Positions 52,631-61,401 of a stretch of DNA of 64,000 bases are shown here, in pieces (within the stretch, counting starts at the first letter, position 1; every line of letters begins with the position of its first letter). The notes below the pieces were generated by a model, which saw only the letters and a list, made by a program, of their open reading frames with translations, made no database searches and was not told the DNA's origin. Source of the stretch: Bradyrhizobium nanningense (GTDB taxonomy: Bacteria; Pseudomonadota; Alphaproteobacteria; Rhizobiales; Xanthobacteraceae); the NCBI RefSeq assembly GCF_004114535.1, contig NZ_LBJC01000024.1, positions 310,001-374,000 of the forward strand, in the 5' to 3' direction. The translations under genes were made by a program, and so were the position numbers.

Positions 52631-53545
52631 ATGACCACCATGCTCTCCAGCGACCTGCCTCTGCCCAAGATCGGACGCGGCAAGGTGCGCGATATCTACG
52701 CCGTCGACGACGACCGCCTGCTGCTCGTCACCACCGACCGCATCAGCGCCTTCGACGTGGTGATGGGCGAGACCATCCCGATGAAGGGCGCGGTGCTGAC
52801 GCAGATCAGCGCGTTCTGGTTCAACGAACTCGAAGGCGTGGTGCCGCATCACATGATCAGCGCCGACACCGACGAGATCATCGCGGCCATGCCGGCGTTG
52901 AAACCGCACCGCGCCGAGATCCTCGGCCGCGCCATGCTGTCGCGCCGCACCACCGTCTTCCCGATCGAGTGCGTGATCCGCGGCTATCTCTCGGGCTCGG
53001 CCTGGAAGGAGTACGCCGCCAGCGGCACGCTCGCCGGCGAGAAGCTGAAGGCGGGTCTCGTCGAGAGCGAAAAGCTGGAGCCGGCGATCTTCAGCCCGGC
53101 GACCAAGGCCGAGACCGGCCATGACGAGAACATCACCATCGCGAAGATGCGCGCGGTCGTCGGCGACGAGGTCGCCTACACGCTGGAGAGCATGACGCGC
53201 GCGATCTACACGCTCGGCGAGGAGCTGGCGCGTGAGCAGGGCATCATCATCGCCGACACCAAGTTCGAGTTCGGCCGCGACAAGGACGGCCGCATCATCC
53301 TGATCGACGAGGTCATGACGCCGGACTCCTCGCGCTTCTGGGCGGTCGATGCCTACAAGCCCGGCCAGCCGCAGGCGAGCTTCGACAAGCAGCCCTTGCG
53401 CGACTATCTCGACGTCGAGCGCCGCGCTGGCCGCTGGAACGGCGACGCCCCCCCGCCCCCGCTGCCGGCGAGAGTGGTGGAGGCGACGAGCAAGCGATAT
53501 CTGGAAGCGTATCGGCGGGTGACCGGAGCGGAGCTGAAGATCTAG
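52631..53545 (+). CDS. purC: Phosphoribosylaminoimidazole-succinocarboxamide synthase (SAICAR synthetase)
   Basis: The 304-residue enzyme of purine synthesis joins CAIR and aspartate with ATP. Motifs: GRGKVRDIYAVDDDRLLLVT at the start, IECVIRGYLSGSAWKEYAAS and ILIDEVMTPDSSRFW. ATG 52631 and ATG 52640 are both possible; the shorter one gives MLSSDLPLPKIGRGK. It is longer than some bacterial PurC proteins but normal for the alphaproteobacterial branch without a fused PurE. The gene is convergent with the transporter-like gene. Confidence 0.96.
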   Translation: MTTMLSSDLPLPKIGRGKVRDIYAVDDDRLLLVTTDRISAFDVVMGETIPMKGAVLTQISAFWFNELEGVVPHHMISADTDEIIAAMPALKPHRAEILGRAMLSRRTTVFPIECVIRGYLSGSAWKEYAASGTLAGEKLKAGLVESEKLEPAIFSPATKAETGHDENITIAKMRAVVGDEVAYTLESMTRAIYTLGEELAREQGIIIADTKFEFGRDKDGRIILIDEVMTPDSSRFWAVDAYKPGQPQASFDKQPLRDYLDVERRAGRWNGDAPPPPLPARVVEATSKRYLEAYRRVTGAELKI

Positions 53546-53579
53546 CTCCCACTTTGCCGTCGCGACAACACGCGTCGCC

Positions 53580-54716
53580 TCAAGCGTCCGACGACACGAT
53601 GCGTTCGGCAACGATCGATCGGTGACCGGCTTCAGCGCCGGTCGCGCGATCCGCATCCAAAGCCAGCAGCAGCTCGGCAACCCGGTTGGCGGACGCCGTC
53701 CATTCCGCGAGCTTGGCGTAGTTGTCCGTAAACCAGTTGAAGGCGGTCTGGACAACGACGAACGCCGCCGAGGCCTGAACCACCTCGCCGAGCGTCATGG
53801 TGTCATCGAGGTACTTGGGCAGGCAAAGCAGCAGGCCGACCACCGGCGTCACCAGAAGCCCCGTATAGGTGACCAGCGTCATCCGCATCAATTGCCAGCA
53901 GTAGATTCGCCAGATGGCGATCACGGCTTTCAAAGCGGCGCCGACGGCGTGGCGGTCGTTCGTGCCGGCCTCCTCCACCACCTTGCCTTCGCGGGTCTCG
54001 CGCACATGCGTTCCGATCGCCCGCAGCTCGGCTTCCATGCGCTTATTTTCCTCGATGACCCGAGTCAGACGGCCGGCTGTCAGCCAGATGCCGATCACCA
54101 ACAGCCCGGAATATGCGATCACCGCGAGGACGAGATAGCCGGGAATCGCAAAGGCGATGCCGTCGACGTTGACCGCCAGGCTCCCACCGACCGACCATAG
54201 CACGCCGACGAAGGTTGCGATCGTGAGCACCGACTGCAGCAGACCGGTGACCAGATCGATCGGGAGGTCCGTTGCCACCTTGGCATCTTCGGCGATGCGA
54301 TATTCCGGCGCCTCGTGATGTCCCTCGATGGAGCTGCGCCCCGCAGAACGATCATCCGCCAGCCAGTCGCCATAGAGACGGCTGCTCAGCCACTCGCGCC
54401 AGGAACGCTGCAGGGTCATGCGCGCCCACACCGAGAACACGGTCAAGGCGATGCTCGCCGCCGCCAGCGGCAGAAACCGAAGTGCCTGGGACAGCAGCTC
54501 CGCCTGATCCTTCCGGCCGACGGCGTTGAAGAAATCCCGATTCCAGAAGTTCAGTCCGTACTGCGTCAGGAGTTGGAGGATGACGTTGATAATCAACGCG
54601 ACCACCAAAAGCCACGCTGTCCAGGCGGTTGGTCCGCGCCAGTATCCCGAGGCGCTCTGCCAGAAGCGGCCTAGAAGCTGCTTTTCACCCGGAACGAAAG
54701 AGGTCCTCGTCAGCAT
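53580..54716 (-). CDS. YddA/BclA-like ABC transporter membrane domain lacking its ATPase domain
   Basis: The 378-residue protein has the six-helix ABC membrane type 2 domain: AWTAWLLVVALIINVILQLL, TQYGLNFWNRDFFNAV, SVWARMTLQRSWREWLSSRL, EYRIAEDAKVATDLPIDLVT and SAAFVVVQTAFNWFTDNYAK. BclA and YddA carry a nucleotide-binding domain right after this point. Here the protein ends near NRVAELLLALDADRA and only 34 bases separate its stop from purC, so the ATPase part is missing. The related SbmA/BacA proteins work without one, driven by proton force, so it may be functional. Confidence 0.82.
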   Translation of the reverse strand: MLTRTSFVPGEKQLLGRFWQSASGYWRGPTAWTAWLLVVALIINVILQLLTQYGLNFWNRDFFNAVGRKDQAELLSQALRFLPLAAASIALTVFSVWARMTLQRSWREWLSSRLYGDWLADDRSAGRSSIEGHHEAPEYRIAEDAKVATDLPIDLVTGLLQSVLTIATFVGVLWSVGGSLAVNVDGIAFAIPGYLVLAVIAYSGLLVIGIWLTAGRLTRVIEENKRMEAELRAIGTHVRETREGKVVEEAGTNDRHAVGAALKAVIAIWRIYCWQLMRMTLVTYTGLLVTPVVGLLLCLPKYLDDTMTLGEVVQASAAFVVVQTAFNWFTDNYAKLAEWTASANRVAELLLALDADRATGAEAGHRSIVAERIVSSDA

Positions 54717-54822
54717 CAGCGAGCCGCAAATCCTGCGCGCGCGCCATCCCTATGATGCCGCGCGTCCCAAATTAGGCGGTCTTGGCCGAGGCCTCTTGAC
54801 CTGCGTCAAGCGATGCTGGCGG

Positions 54823-56316
54823 CTACACCCCCGCCATCATCACGTATTTGATCTCGACATATTCTTCCATGCCGTGGCGGGAGCCTTCGCGGCCGAGGCC
54901 GCTCTCCTTGACGCCGCCGAAGGGTGCGACTTCGGTGGTGATCAGGCCGGTATTGACGCCGACCATGCCGGATTCCAGCGCCTCGGCGACGCGCCAGACG
55001 CGGCCGAGATCGCGGGAGTAGAAATACGAGGCCAGGCCGAACGGCGAGGCGTTGCACATCGCAATGACATCGGCCTCGTCCTTGAACCGGATCACCGGCG
55101 CGAGCGGACCGAAGGTTTCCTCCTGCGACACCAGCGAATCCGACTTGACGTCGGCCAGCACAGTCGGCTCGAAGAACGAGCGTCCGAGCTCGCTGCGCTT
55201 GCCGCCGGTCACGACCTTGGCGCCGCGCTTGACGGCATCCGCGATGTGGCGCTCGACCTTGTCGACCGCCTTCATGTTGATCAAGGGCCCTTGCGTGACG
55301 CCGCTCTCGGTGCCGTCGCCGATCTTCATCGCCGCGACCTTTGCCGACAGCTTCTGCACGAACTCGTCGTAGATTTTGTCCTGGGCATAGAGACGGTTGG
55401 CGCAGACGCAGGTCTGGCCCATGTTGCGATATTTCGAGACGATGGCGCCCTCGACCGCAGCGTCGATGTCGGCGTCGTCGAACACCACGAAGGGCGCGTT
55501 GCCGCCGAGCTCCAGGCCAAGCCGCTTCACGCCGACGGAGGCCTGCTGGTAGAGGATCTTGCCGACCGCGGTCGAGCCGGTGAAGCCGACGAAGCGCACC
55601 GCCGGATGCTCGCACAGCACCTTGCCGATCGGCGGCGCATCACCGGTGACGATGTTGAGCACGCCCTTGGGGATGCCGGCCTTCTCGGCGAGCACGGCGA
55701 GCGCCAGCGCCGACAGCGGCGTCTCGTTGGCGGGCTTGAGCACCACGGTGCAGCCGGCCGCGAGCGCGGGGGACACCTTGCGCGTGATCATCGAGTTCGG
55801 GAAATTCCACGGCGTGATCGCGCCGCAGACGCCTATCGGCTGCTTGATCGCGAGCAGGCGCGCATCGGGGCGCTGCGTCGGAATGGTCTCGCCATAGACG
55901 CGCCTTGCTTCCTCGGCGAAGAATTCGATATAGGCGGCGCCGATATCGACCTCGCCGAGCGCCTCCGAGAGCGGCTTGCCCTGCTCGGAGGTGAGGATCA
56001 GCGCGAGATCCTCGCGGTTGGCGATGATCAGCTCGAACCATTTGCGCAGGATGTTGGAGCGCTGCTTGGCGGTGTGCTTGGCCCAGGCCGGAAAGGCGCG
56101 CTGAGCGGCTTCAACCGCCTTGGTGGTCTCGTCCGCGCCGAGCTGCGGGACTTTTGCCAGCTCGACGCCGGTCGCGGGATTGTTGACGGCGAAGACCGGC
56201 GTGCCGACCCAGGCGCCGTCGATGTAGCAGGCCTCCTTCAGGAGCGAAGGGTCCTTCAACCGGTCGCGCAGGGTGGCGGTGGCTTGCGGGGCGCGTGCGG
56301 CGGCGGTCGGTGTCAT
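54823..56316 (-). CDS. gabD: NAD(P)-dependent succinate-semialdehyde dehydrogenase
   Basis: The 497-residue aldehyde dehydrogenase has the cofactor stretch FTGSTAVGKILYQQASVGVK, the catalytic Glu region LELGGNAPFVVFDDADIDAA, and the catalytic Cys in NMGQTCVCANRLYAQDKIYD. Elements typical of GabD are present (GYIDGxWV as CYIDGAWVGTPVFAVNNPAT). It oxidises succinate semialdehyde to succinate in the GABA route. No gabT is adjacent. ATG 56316 follows the family start. Confidence 0.92.
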   Translation of the reverse strand: MTPTAAARAPQATATLRDRLKDPSLLKEACYIDGAWVGTPVFAVNNPATGVELAKVPQLGADETTKAVEAAQRAFPAWAKHTAKQRSNILRKWFELIIANREDLALILTSEQGKPLSEALGEVDIGAAYIEFFAEEARRVYGETIPTQRPDARLLAIKQPIGVCGAITPWNFPNSMITRKVSPALAAGCTVVLKPANETPLSALALAVLAEKAGIPKGVLNIVTGDAPPIGKVLCEHPAVRFVGFTGSTAVGKILYQQASVGVKRLGLELGGNAPFVVFDDADIDAAVEGAIVSKYRNMGQTCVCANRLYAQDKIYDEFVQKLSAKVAAMKIGDGTESGVTQGPLINMKAVDKVERHIADAVKRGAKVVTGGKRSELGRSFFEPTVLADVKSDSLVSQEETFGPLAPVIRFKDEADVIAMCNASPFGLASYFYSRDLGRVWRVAEALESGMVGVNTGLITTEVAPFGGVKESGLGREGSRHGMEEYVEIKYVMMAGV

Positions 56317-56484
56317 GGCGTACTCCCTTAGGCAATCGGACTTGGGACGATCGGATTGGCCCGGAATATAGGGGCAAGCGGTGCCCGATGCACCGCCCCG
56401 CAACGCACATCTGATGGGAGCTAAAGTTGGGAGCGGTGCTGTTATCCCTCCCCAGCGGGGAAAGGTTTGGCATCGCGATCGAGG

Positions 56485-56805
56485 TCAGGCCGCGCCGCTC
56501 ATATAGGTTTCGCGCCGGCCGATCATGCGCTCGGCGGCGGCCTTGGCGTCGGCCTTCGAGGAGGTCGCGCAGGTCCGGTATTCGAGATCGGGCACGTCGG
56601 ACGCGTTGCGACGTCCGAACCAGGATTTCGAGCCGACCGGCAGCAGCGCCAGGGATTGCGCCAGATTGTCGACCGCGCCGAAGGAATAGAGCGCGCCGGT
56701 GCCGGCGACTCGGACTTCGTAAATGCCGGGCGAGATCGGCGCCTCCAAATTCTCGCCCCGTCCGGGCCGGGGATAGCGCTTCCATTCACTCCAGGTCGAA
56801 ATCAT
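56485..56805 (-). CDS. Hypothetical protein
   Basis: The 106-residue protein begins MISTWSEWKRYPRPGRGENL and continues APISPGIYEVRVAGTGALYS, FGAVDNLAQSLALLPV and RTCATSSKADAKAAAERMIG. The start, PGIYEVR strand and C-terminal helix suggest a GIY-YIG-like or similar small alpha/beta fold, but the key residues are absent, so I leave it unnamed. It is alone on the minus strand. Confidence 0.65.
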   Translation of the reverse strand: MISTWSEWKRYPRPGRGENLEAPISPGIYEVRVAGTGALYSFGAVDNLAQSLALLPVGSKSWFGRRNASDVPDLEYRTCATSSKADAKAAAERMIGRRETYMSGAA

Positions 56806-56904
56806 TTGAGGTCCCCCTCGCGGCCGGTCAGCAGCCGCCAATTTGCATCAAGTCTTAATGTCGCCGGCCGATTGGCCGCGTGCTCAACCGCCGCAACGCA
56901 CAAA

Positions 56905-56935
56905 ATGTTTCAAGTGCTTCAAACAGGTGAAACAT
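56905..56935. promoter_or_regulatory. Inverted repeat in the leader region of the second serine hydrolase
   Basis: ATGTTTCA and TGAAACAT are perfect 8-bp arms 15 bases apart. They lie about 220 bases before the hydrolase ATG in an otherwise featureless 346-base gap (56806-57151). A regulator-binding site is plausible, though no regulator is adjacent. Confidence 0.35.
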
Positions 56936-57151
56936 ATCGCCAGAGCCCATCCACGGTCACTTCGACGTGCGGCCATCCACCGCAGATTGTGCCGGAGTGT
57001 TGCCGTTCAGCTCACCTGTCGTCCTGCGTGGGGCACGGACCGTCAAGTCACGACATCGCGACCGAAGCGGGCATCCCGACGCGCTTGCCGCGCGGAGCGT
57101 GCGGGAGGACAATCGGCTACTACCAACAATAATCAAATCCGAGGAAACGCC

Positions 57152-58345
57152 ATGCAAAGCAAAGCCCAGATCGATGAGATTCTGCGTCAGAAGAGCGAGG
57201 CCAAGGAGATCCCCGGCGTCGTCGCGATCGCCGCGAGCGGTAACGACGTGCTGTATCAGGGCGCCTTCGGCAAGCGCGACCTGTCCAAGCCCGATCCGAT
57301 GACCGCTGACAGCGTGTTCTGGATCGCCTCGATGACGAAGGCGGTGACATCGGCGGGCGCGATGCAGCTGGTCGAGCAGGGCAAGCTGTCGCTGGATGCG
57401 CCGATCGGTGAGCTGTTGCCCGACCTCGCCAATCCGCAAGTGCTTGAGGGCTTCGACGCCAAGGGCGAGGCGAAGTTGCGGCCGGCCAAGCGGCCGATCA
57501 CGCTACGCCAGCTCATGACCCACACCGCCGGCTTCTGCTACAATATGTGGAACGGCGATCTCGCGGTCTATCTCGACAAGCACGGCATTCCCGCCATCAC
57601 CACCTGCCAGAACGCGGCACTGAAGACGCCGATCATGACCGACCCCGGCACGCGCTGGGAATACGGCACCAACATCGATTTCGTCGGCAAGGCCATGGAG
57701 GCCGTCAGCGGCAAGCGGCTGGATGCCTATTTGCGCGACAATCTGTTCGCCCCGCTCGGCATGAGCGACACGGCGTTCAAGATCACCGACAGCATGCGCA
57801 AGCGCCTCGTCGGCATGCATGCGCGCGGCGAGGACGGCCAGCTCGCATCGATCCCGTTCGAGCTCGAGCAGGAGCCGGAATTCCACATGGGTGGTGGCGG
57901 CCTCTATTCGACCGCGGCCGACTACATCAAGTTCACCCAGATGATCCTCAACAAGGGACGCGGCAACGGCAACCAGGTGCTGAAGGCGGATACGATCGCC
58001 ATGATGAGCCAGAACCAGATGGGCGATCTCAACATGACCAAGATGACGACGGCGGCGCCGATGTACACCAACGACGTCGACCTCTATCCGGAGCAAGTGA
58101 AGAAATGGGGCCTCAGCTTCATGATCAACACCGCCAAGACCGCGGAAGGGCGCAGCGCCGGCAGCCTCGCCTGGGCGGGTCTCGCCAACACCTATTACTG
58201 GATCGACCCGGCGCGTGACGTCACCGGCGTCATCCTGATGCAGCTGCTCCCGTTCGCGGATGGAAAGTGCCTCGAGGCGTTCGCGGGCTTCGAGCGCGGA
58301 GTCTATGCCGGGCTCGATGCGGGAAGCGGTCAGAAGGCGGCATGA
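57152..58345 (+). CDS. Serine hydrolase of the class C beta-lactamase fold, cytoplasmic type
   Basis: The 397-residue protein lacks a signal peptide and starts MQSKAQIDEILRQKSEAKEI. Motifs: VFWIASMTKAVTSAGAMQLV with the Ser-x-x-Lys site, GTRWEYGTNIDFVGKAMEAV with the Tyr element, and the FHMGGGGLYSTAADYIKFTQ segment. Family members include esterases and D-stereospecific peptidases. GAGGAAAC precedes ATG 57152. A short palindromic repeat follows the stop. Confidence 0.92.
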   Translation: MQSKAQIDEILRQKSEAKEIPGVVAIAASGNDVLYQGAFGKRDLSKPDPMTADSVFWIASMTKAVTSAGAMQLVEQGKLSLDAPIGELLPDLANPQVLEGFDAKGEAKLRPAKRPITLRQLMTHTAGFCYNMWNGDLAVYLDKHGIPAITTCQNAALKTPIMTDPGTRWEYGTNIDFVGKAMEAVSGKRLDAYLRDNLFAPLGMSDTAFKITDSMRKRLVGMHARGEDGQLASIPFELEQEPEFHMGGGGLYSTAADYIKFTQMILNKGRGNGNQVLKADTIAMMSQNQMGDLNMTKMTTAAPMYTNDVDLYPEQVKKWGLSFMINTAKTAEGRSAGSLAWAGLANTYYWIDPARDVTGVILMQLLPFADGKCLEAFAGFERGVYAGLDAGSGQKAA

Positions 58346-58368
58346 CAGGGAGCCGCTCTCTTTCCACG

Positions 58369-58399
58369 CGTCATGGCCGGGCTCGTCCCGGCCATGACG
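58369..58399. repeat. Single-unit palindromic repeat, CGTCATGGCCGGG family
   Basis: CGTCATGGCCGGG and CCCGGCCATGACG flank the loop CTCGT. This is one unit of the family seen in pairs at 20224-20310 and 36274-36353. It lies in the gap before the acyl-CoA synthetase. Confidence 0.8.
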
Positions 58400-58443
58400 A
58401 CCCAAAAAGATCGTGCTGATCATTCTTCGATGGGGATTTCGAC

Positions 58444-60150
58444 TTGGCTGACAATTTGGCTGACAAAGCGGACAGTTACGTTTGCGGTATCTCGGACACG
58501 CCGCTGCTCGGCGACACCATCGGTCGCAGCCTCGACCACGCGGTGCGGCGCTGGGGCGATCGCGAGGCGCTGGTCTCGCCCAGTCACGGCGTCAGATGGA
58601 CCTGGAGAGAATTCGCCGAGCGGGTCGATGCGCTCGCCGCGGGCTTTGTCGCGCTCAGGCTCGAACGCGGGGATCGGATCGGCATCTGGTCGCTGAACCG
58701 GCCGGAATGGACGCTGACCCAGTTCGCCGCCGCCAAGGCCGGCCTGATCCTGGTGACGATCAATCCCGCCTACCGCCTCAGCGAACTGGAATTCGCGCTG
58801 AAGAAGGTCGGCTGCGCGGCGATCGTCACCGCCACCGCGTTCAAGACCAGCAATTACATGGAGATGCTCAATACGCTGCTGCCGGAGCTGGCGGGCGCCA
58901 CGCCCGGACAATTGCAGGCGGCGCGATTGCCGGCCTTGCGGATGGTGATCCAGATCGGCGGCCCGGCGGCCTCAGGCACGATCCCTTTCGAGAATGTCGC
59001 GCGCATGGGCGGACCCCCGCACCGCGAACAGCTTGCCGCGCTCGGCGCTGCGCTTCAGTTCGACGACCCCGTCAACATTCAATTCACCAGCGGCACCACG
59101 GGATCGCCGAAGGGTGTCACGCTGACTCACCACAACATCCTCAACAACGGCTATTTCACCGGGCGCGCGATGCGCCTGACCGAACAGGATCGCATCTGCA
59201 TTCCGGTGCCGCTCTATCATTGCTTCGGCATGGTGATGGGCAATCTTGCCTCGGTCACGCTCGGCACCACCATGGTTTACCCGGGCGAGGGCTTTGATCC
59301 GCTCGCGACACTGCGCGCGGTCGAGCAGGAGAAATGCACCGCGCTGTACGGCGTGCCGACCATGTTCATCGCCGAGCTCGATCACCCCGAGTTCAAGAAT
59401 TTCAATTTGAAATCACTGCGCACCGGCATCATGGCGGGCGCGCCCTGCCCGATCGAGGTGATGAAGCGCGTCAACACCGAGATGAACATGCGCGAAGTCA
59501 CCATCGCCTATGGCATGACCGAGACCAGCCCGGTCAGCTTCCAGAGTGCGACCGACGATCCGCTCGAGCGGCGCGTCTCCACGGTCGGGCGCATTCACCC
59601 GCATGTCGAGGTGAAGGTCGTCGATCTCGAAGGTCGGATCGTCAAGCGCGGCGAACGCGGCGAGCTCTGCACCCGCGGCTACAGCGTCATGCTGGGCTAT
59701 TGGGAGGAGAAGGAAAAGACCGCCGACGTGCTCGACGCCAATGGCTGGATGCACACCGGCGACCTCGCCACCATCGACGCCGCCGGCTATTGCAACATCG
59801 TCGGCCGCATCAAGGATCTGGTGATCCGCGGCGGCGAGAACCTCTACCCGCGCGAGATCGAGGAGTTCTTGTACCGGCACCCCAAGATCCAGGACGTGCA
59901 GATCTTCGGCGTCGCGGACACCCGCTACGGCGAGGAGCTCTGCGCCTGGATCCGCGTCAGGCCGGGCGAGACGCTGACGGCCGAGGAGGTGCGCGCCTTC
60001 TGCGACGGCCAGATCGCCCACAACAAGATCCCGCGCTACGTCGAGTTCGTCGACGAGTTTCCGATGACGGTGACGGGCAAGATCCAGAAATTCGTGATGC
60101 GCGATGCCGTGGAGCAGCGGCTGGGATTGAAGGCGGCGAAGACGGCGTGA
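58444..60150 (+). CDS. Fatty-acid/acyl-CoA synthetase (AMP-binding)
   Basis: The 568-residue ANL enzyme has IQFTSGTTGSPKGVTLTHHN, AYGMTETSPVSFQS, MHTGDLATIDAAGYCNIVGR and FPMTVTGKIQKFVMRDAVEQ with the catalytic Lys. It resembles medium- or long-chain fatty acyl-CoA ligases more than the enzyme at 20440. The start appears to be TTG 58444 (MADNLADKADSYVCGISDTP); ATG alternatives in frame are absent nearby. It is monocistronic. Confidence 0.92.
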   Translation: MADNLADKADSYVCGISDTPLLGDTIGRSLDHAVRRWGDREALVSPSHGVRWTWREFAERVDALAAGFVALRLERGDRIGIWSLNRPEWTLTQFAAAKAGLILVTINPAYRLSELEFALKKVGCAAIVTATAFKTSNYMEMLNTLLPELAGATPGQLQAARLPALRMVIQIGGPAASGTIPFENVARMGGPPHREQLAALGAALQFDDPVNIQFTSGTTGSPKGVTLTHHNILNNGYFTGRAMRLTEQDRICIPVPLYHCFGMVMGNLASVTLGTTMVYPGEGFDPLATLRAVEQEKCTALYGVPTMFIAELDHPEFKNFNLKSLRTGIMAGAPCPIEVMKRVNTEMNMREVTIAYGMTETSPVSFQSATDDPLERRVSTVGRIHPHVEVKVVDLEGRIVKRGERGELCTRGYSVMLGYWEEKEKTADVLDANGWMHTGDLATIDAAGYCNIVGRIKDLVIRGGENLYPREIEEFLYRHPKIQDVQIFGVADTRYGEELCAWIRVRPGETLTAEEVRAFCDGQIAHNKIPRYVEFVDEFPMTVTGKIQKFVMRDAVEQRLGLKAAKTA

Positions 60151-60173
60151 GGGGCCGAACGCTCTCGCCACGC

Positions 60174-60259
60174 CGTCATTGCGAGCGCAGCGAAGCAATC
60201 CAGGCTGCCTCCTCGGAGAGATTCTGGATTGCTTCGTCGCTGCGCTCCTCGCGATGACG
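60174..60259. repeat. Intergenic palindromic repeat, CGTCATTGCGAGCG family
   Basis: CGTCATTGCGAGCGCAGCGA and the reverse CGCTGCGCTCCTCGCGATGA enclose AGCAATCCAG and CTGGATTGCT arms, giving a long hairpin. It lies between convergent genes for the synthetase and the sugar kinase. Confidence 0.85.
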
Positions 60260-60275
60260 AGGAGAGAGACGCGCC

Positions 60276-61277
60276 CTACGCCGTCAGCCCGCGCTGCCCG
60301 GCCAGCTCTTTCAGCGACACCAGCGGACGGGCGCCGATGTGCTGGATCACTTCGGCGGCCGCGAGTGCACCGAGCTCGCCGCACTGCTTGTACGCAAGAT
60401 TGCGCGCCAGGCCATACAGGAAGCCCGCGGCGAAGAGATCGCCGGCGCCGGTTGTGTCGACCACCTTGTCGACCGGGAATGCCGGCGCGGCGACGGCATC
60501 TTCAGACGAGACCACCATGCAGCCCTTCTCGCTGCGGGTGACCACGCCGAGATTGACGTCGTTGCGCAGCTGCTTCAGCGCGGTGTCGAAGTCGGAGGTC
60601 ATGTAGAGCGAATGCAGCTCGGATTCGTTGGCAAAGACGATGTCGACGGTGCCGTTGCGCATCAGTGAACGAAACTCGTCGCGATAGCGGTCGACGCAGA
60701 ACGAATCCGACAGCGTCAGCGCCACCTTGCGCTTGGAATCATGAGCGATCTTGGCCGCCTTGACGAAGGCGTCCTTGGCGTTCTTGGGGTCCCAGAGATA
60801 GCCTTCGAGATAGACGATGGCCGCGCCGGCGATCTCGGCCGGATCGATATCGGCGGGCGACAGGTCCTGCGCCGCGCCGAGATAGGTGTTCATGGTGCGC
60901 TCGCCATCATCCGTGACGAGGATGTAGGAGCAACCGGTGGCGGGACCGTCCGTCGCGGCGGGCGTGTTGAAGGCGACGCCGGAAGCGCGGATGTCGTGGA
61001 CATAGAGCTTGCCGATCTGGTCGTCCTTGACCTTGCCGACATAGGCGGCACGTGCCCCCAGGCTGCCGATGCCGACGATGGTGTTGGCCGCCGAGCCACC
61101 CGAGACTTCCGTGGCCGGCCCCATGTCCTTGTAAATGGCCGCCGCCCGCGCCTCGTCGATCAGGGACATGCTGCCCTTGGTCATGCCGTGCTTGGCCAAA
61201 AAGGCCTCGTCGGTCCTGACCAGCACGTCGAACAGCGCGTTGCCGATGCCGAGAACGTCATATTTCACGTCAGCCAT
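60276..61277 (-). CDS. PfkB family carbohydrate/adenosine kinase
   Basis: The 333-residue kinase has the first PfkB signature SGGSAANTIVGIGSLGARAA and the second DTTGAGDLFAAGFLYGLARN with the catalytic Asp. DVLGIGNALFDVLVRTDEAF opens the fold, and the general pattern fits adenosine kinase and related nucleoside kinases. The substrate needs a test. ATG 61277 is used. It is divergent from murJ. Confidence 0.9.
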   Translation of the reverse strand: MADVKYDVLGIGNALFDVLVRTDEAFLAKHGMTKGSMSLIDEARAAAIYKDMGPATEVSGGSAANTIVGIGSLGARAAYVGKVKDDQIGKLYVHDIRASGVAFNTPAATDGPATGCSYILVTDDGERTMNTYLGAAQDLSPADIDPAEIAGAAIVYLEGYLWDPKNAKDAFVKAAKIAHDSKRKVALTLSDSFCVDRYRDEFRSLMRNGTVDIVFANESELHSLYMTSDFDTALKQLRNDVNLGVVTRSEKGCMVVSSEDAVAAPAFPVDKVVDTTGAGDLFAAGFLYGLARNLAYKQCGELGALAAAEVIQHIGARPLVSLKELAGQRGLTA

Positions 61278-61401
61278 TCACCTTGATCCTGTTTGGCGGA
61301 TTGCGAACCCTGCGAAAATCCGCTTCCTGTCAGCCTGAAATCCGGTTCGCGGCCTATCACGACCGAGCCTTCGCGGGCAAGCAACGGTATTATCAGAGAG
61401 C

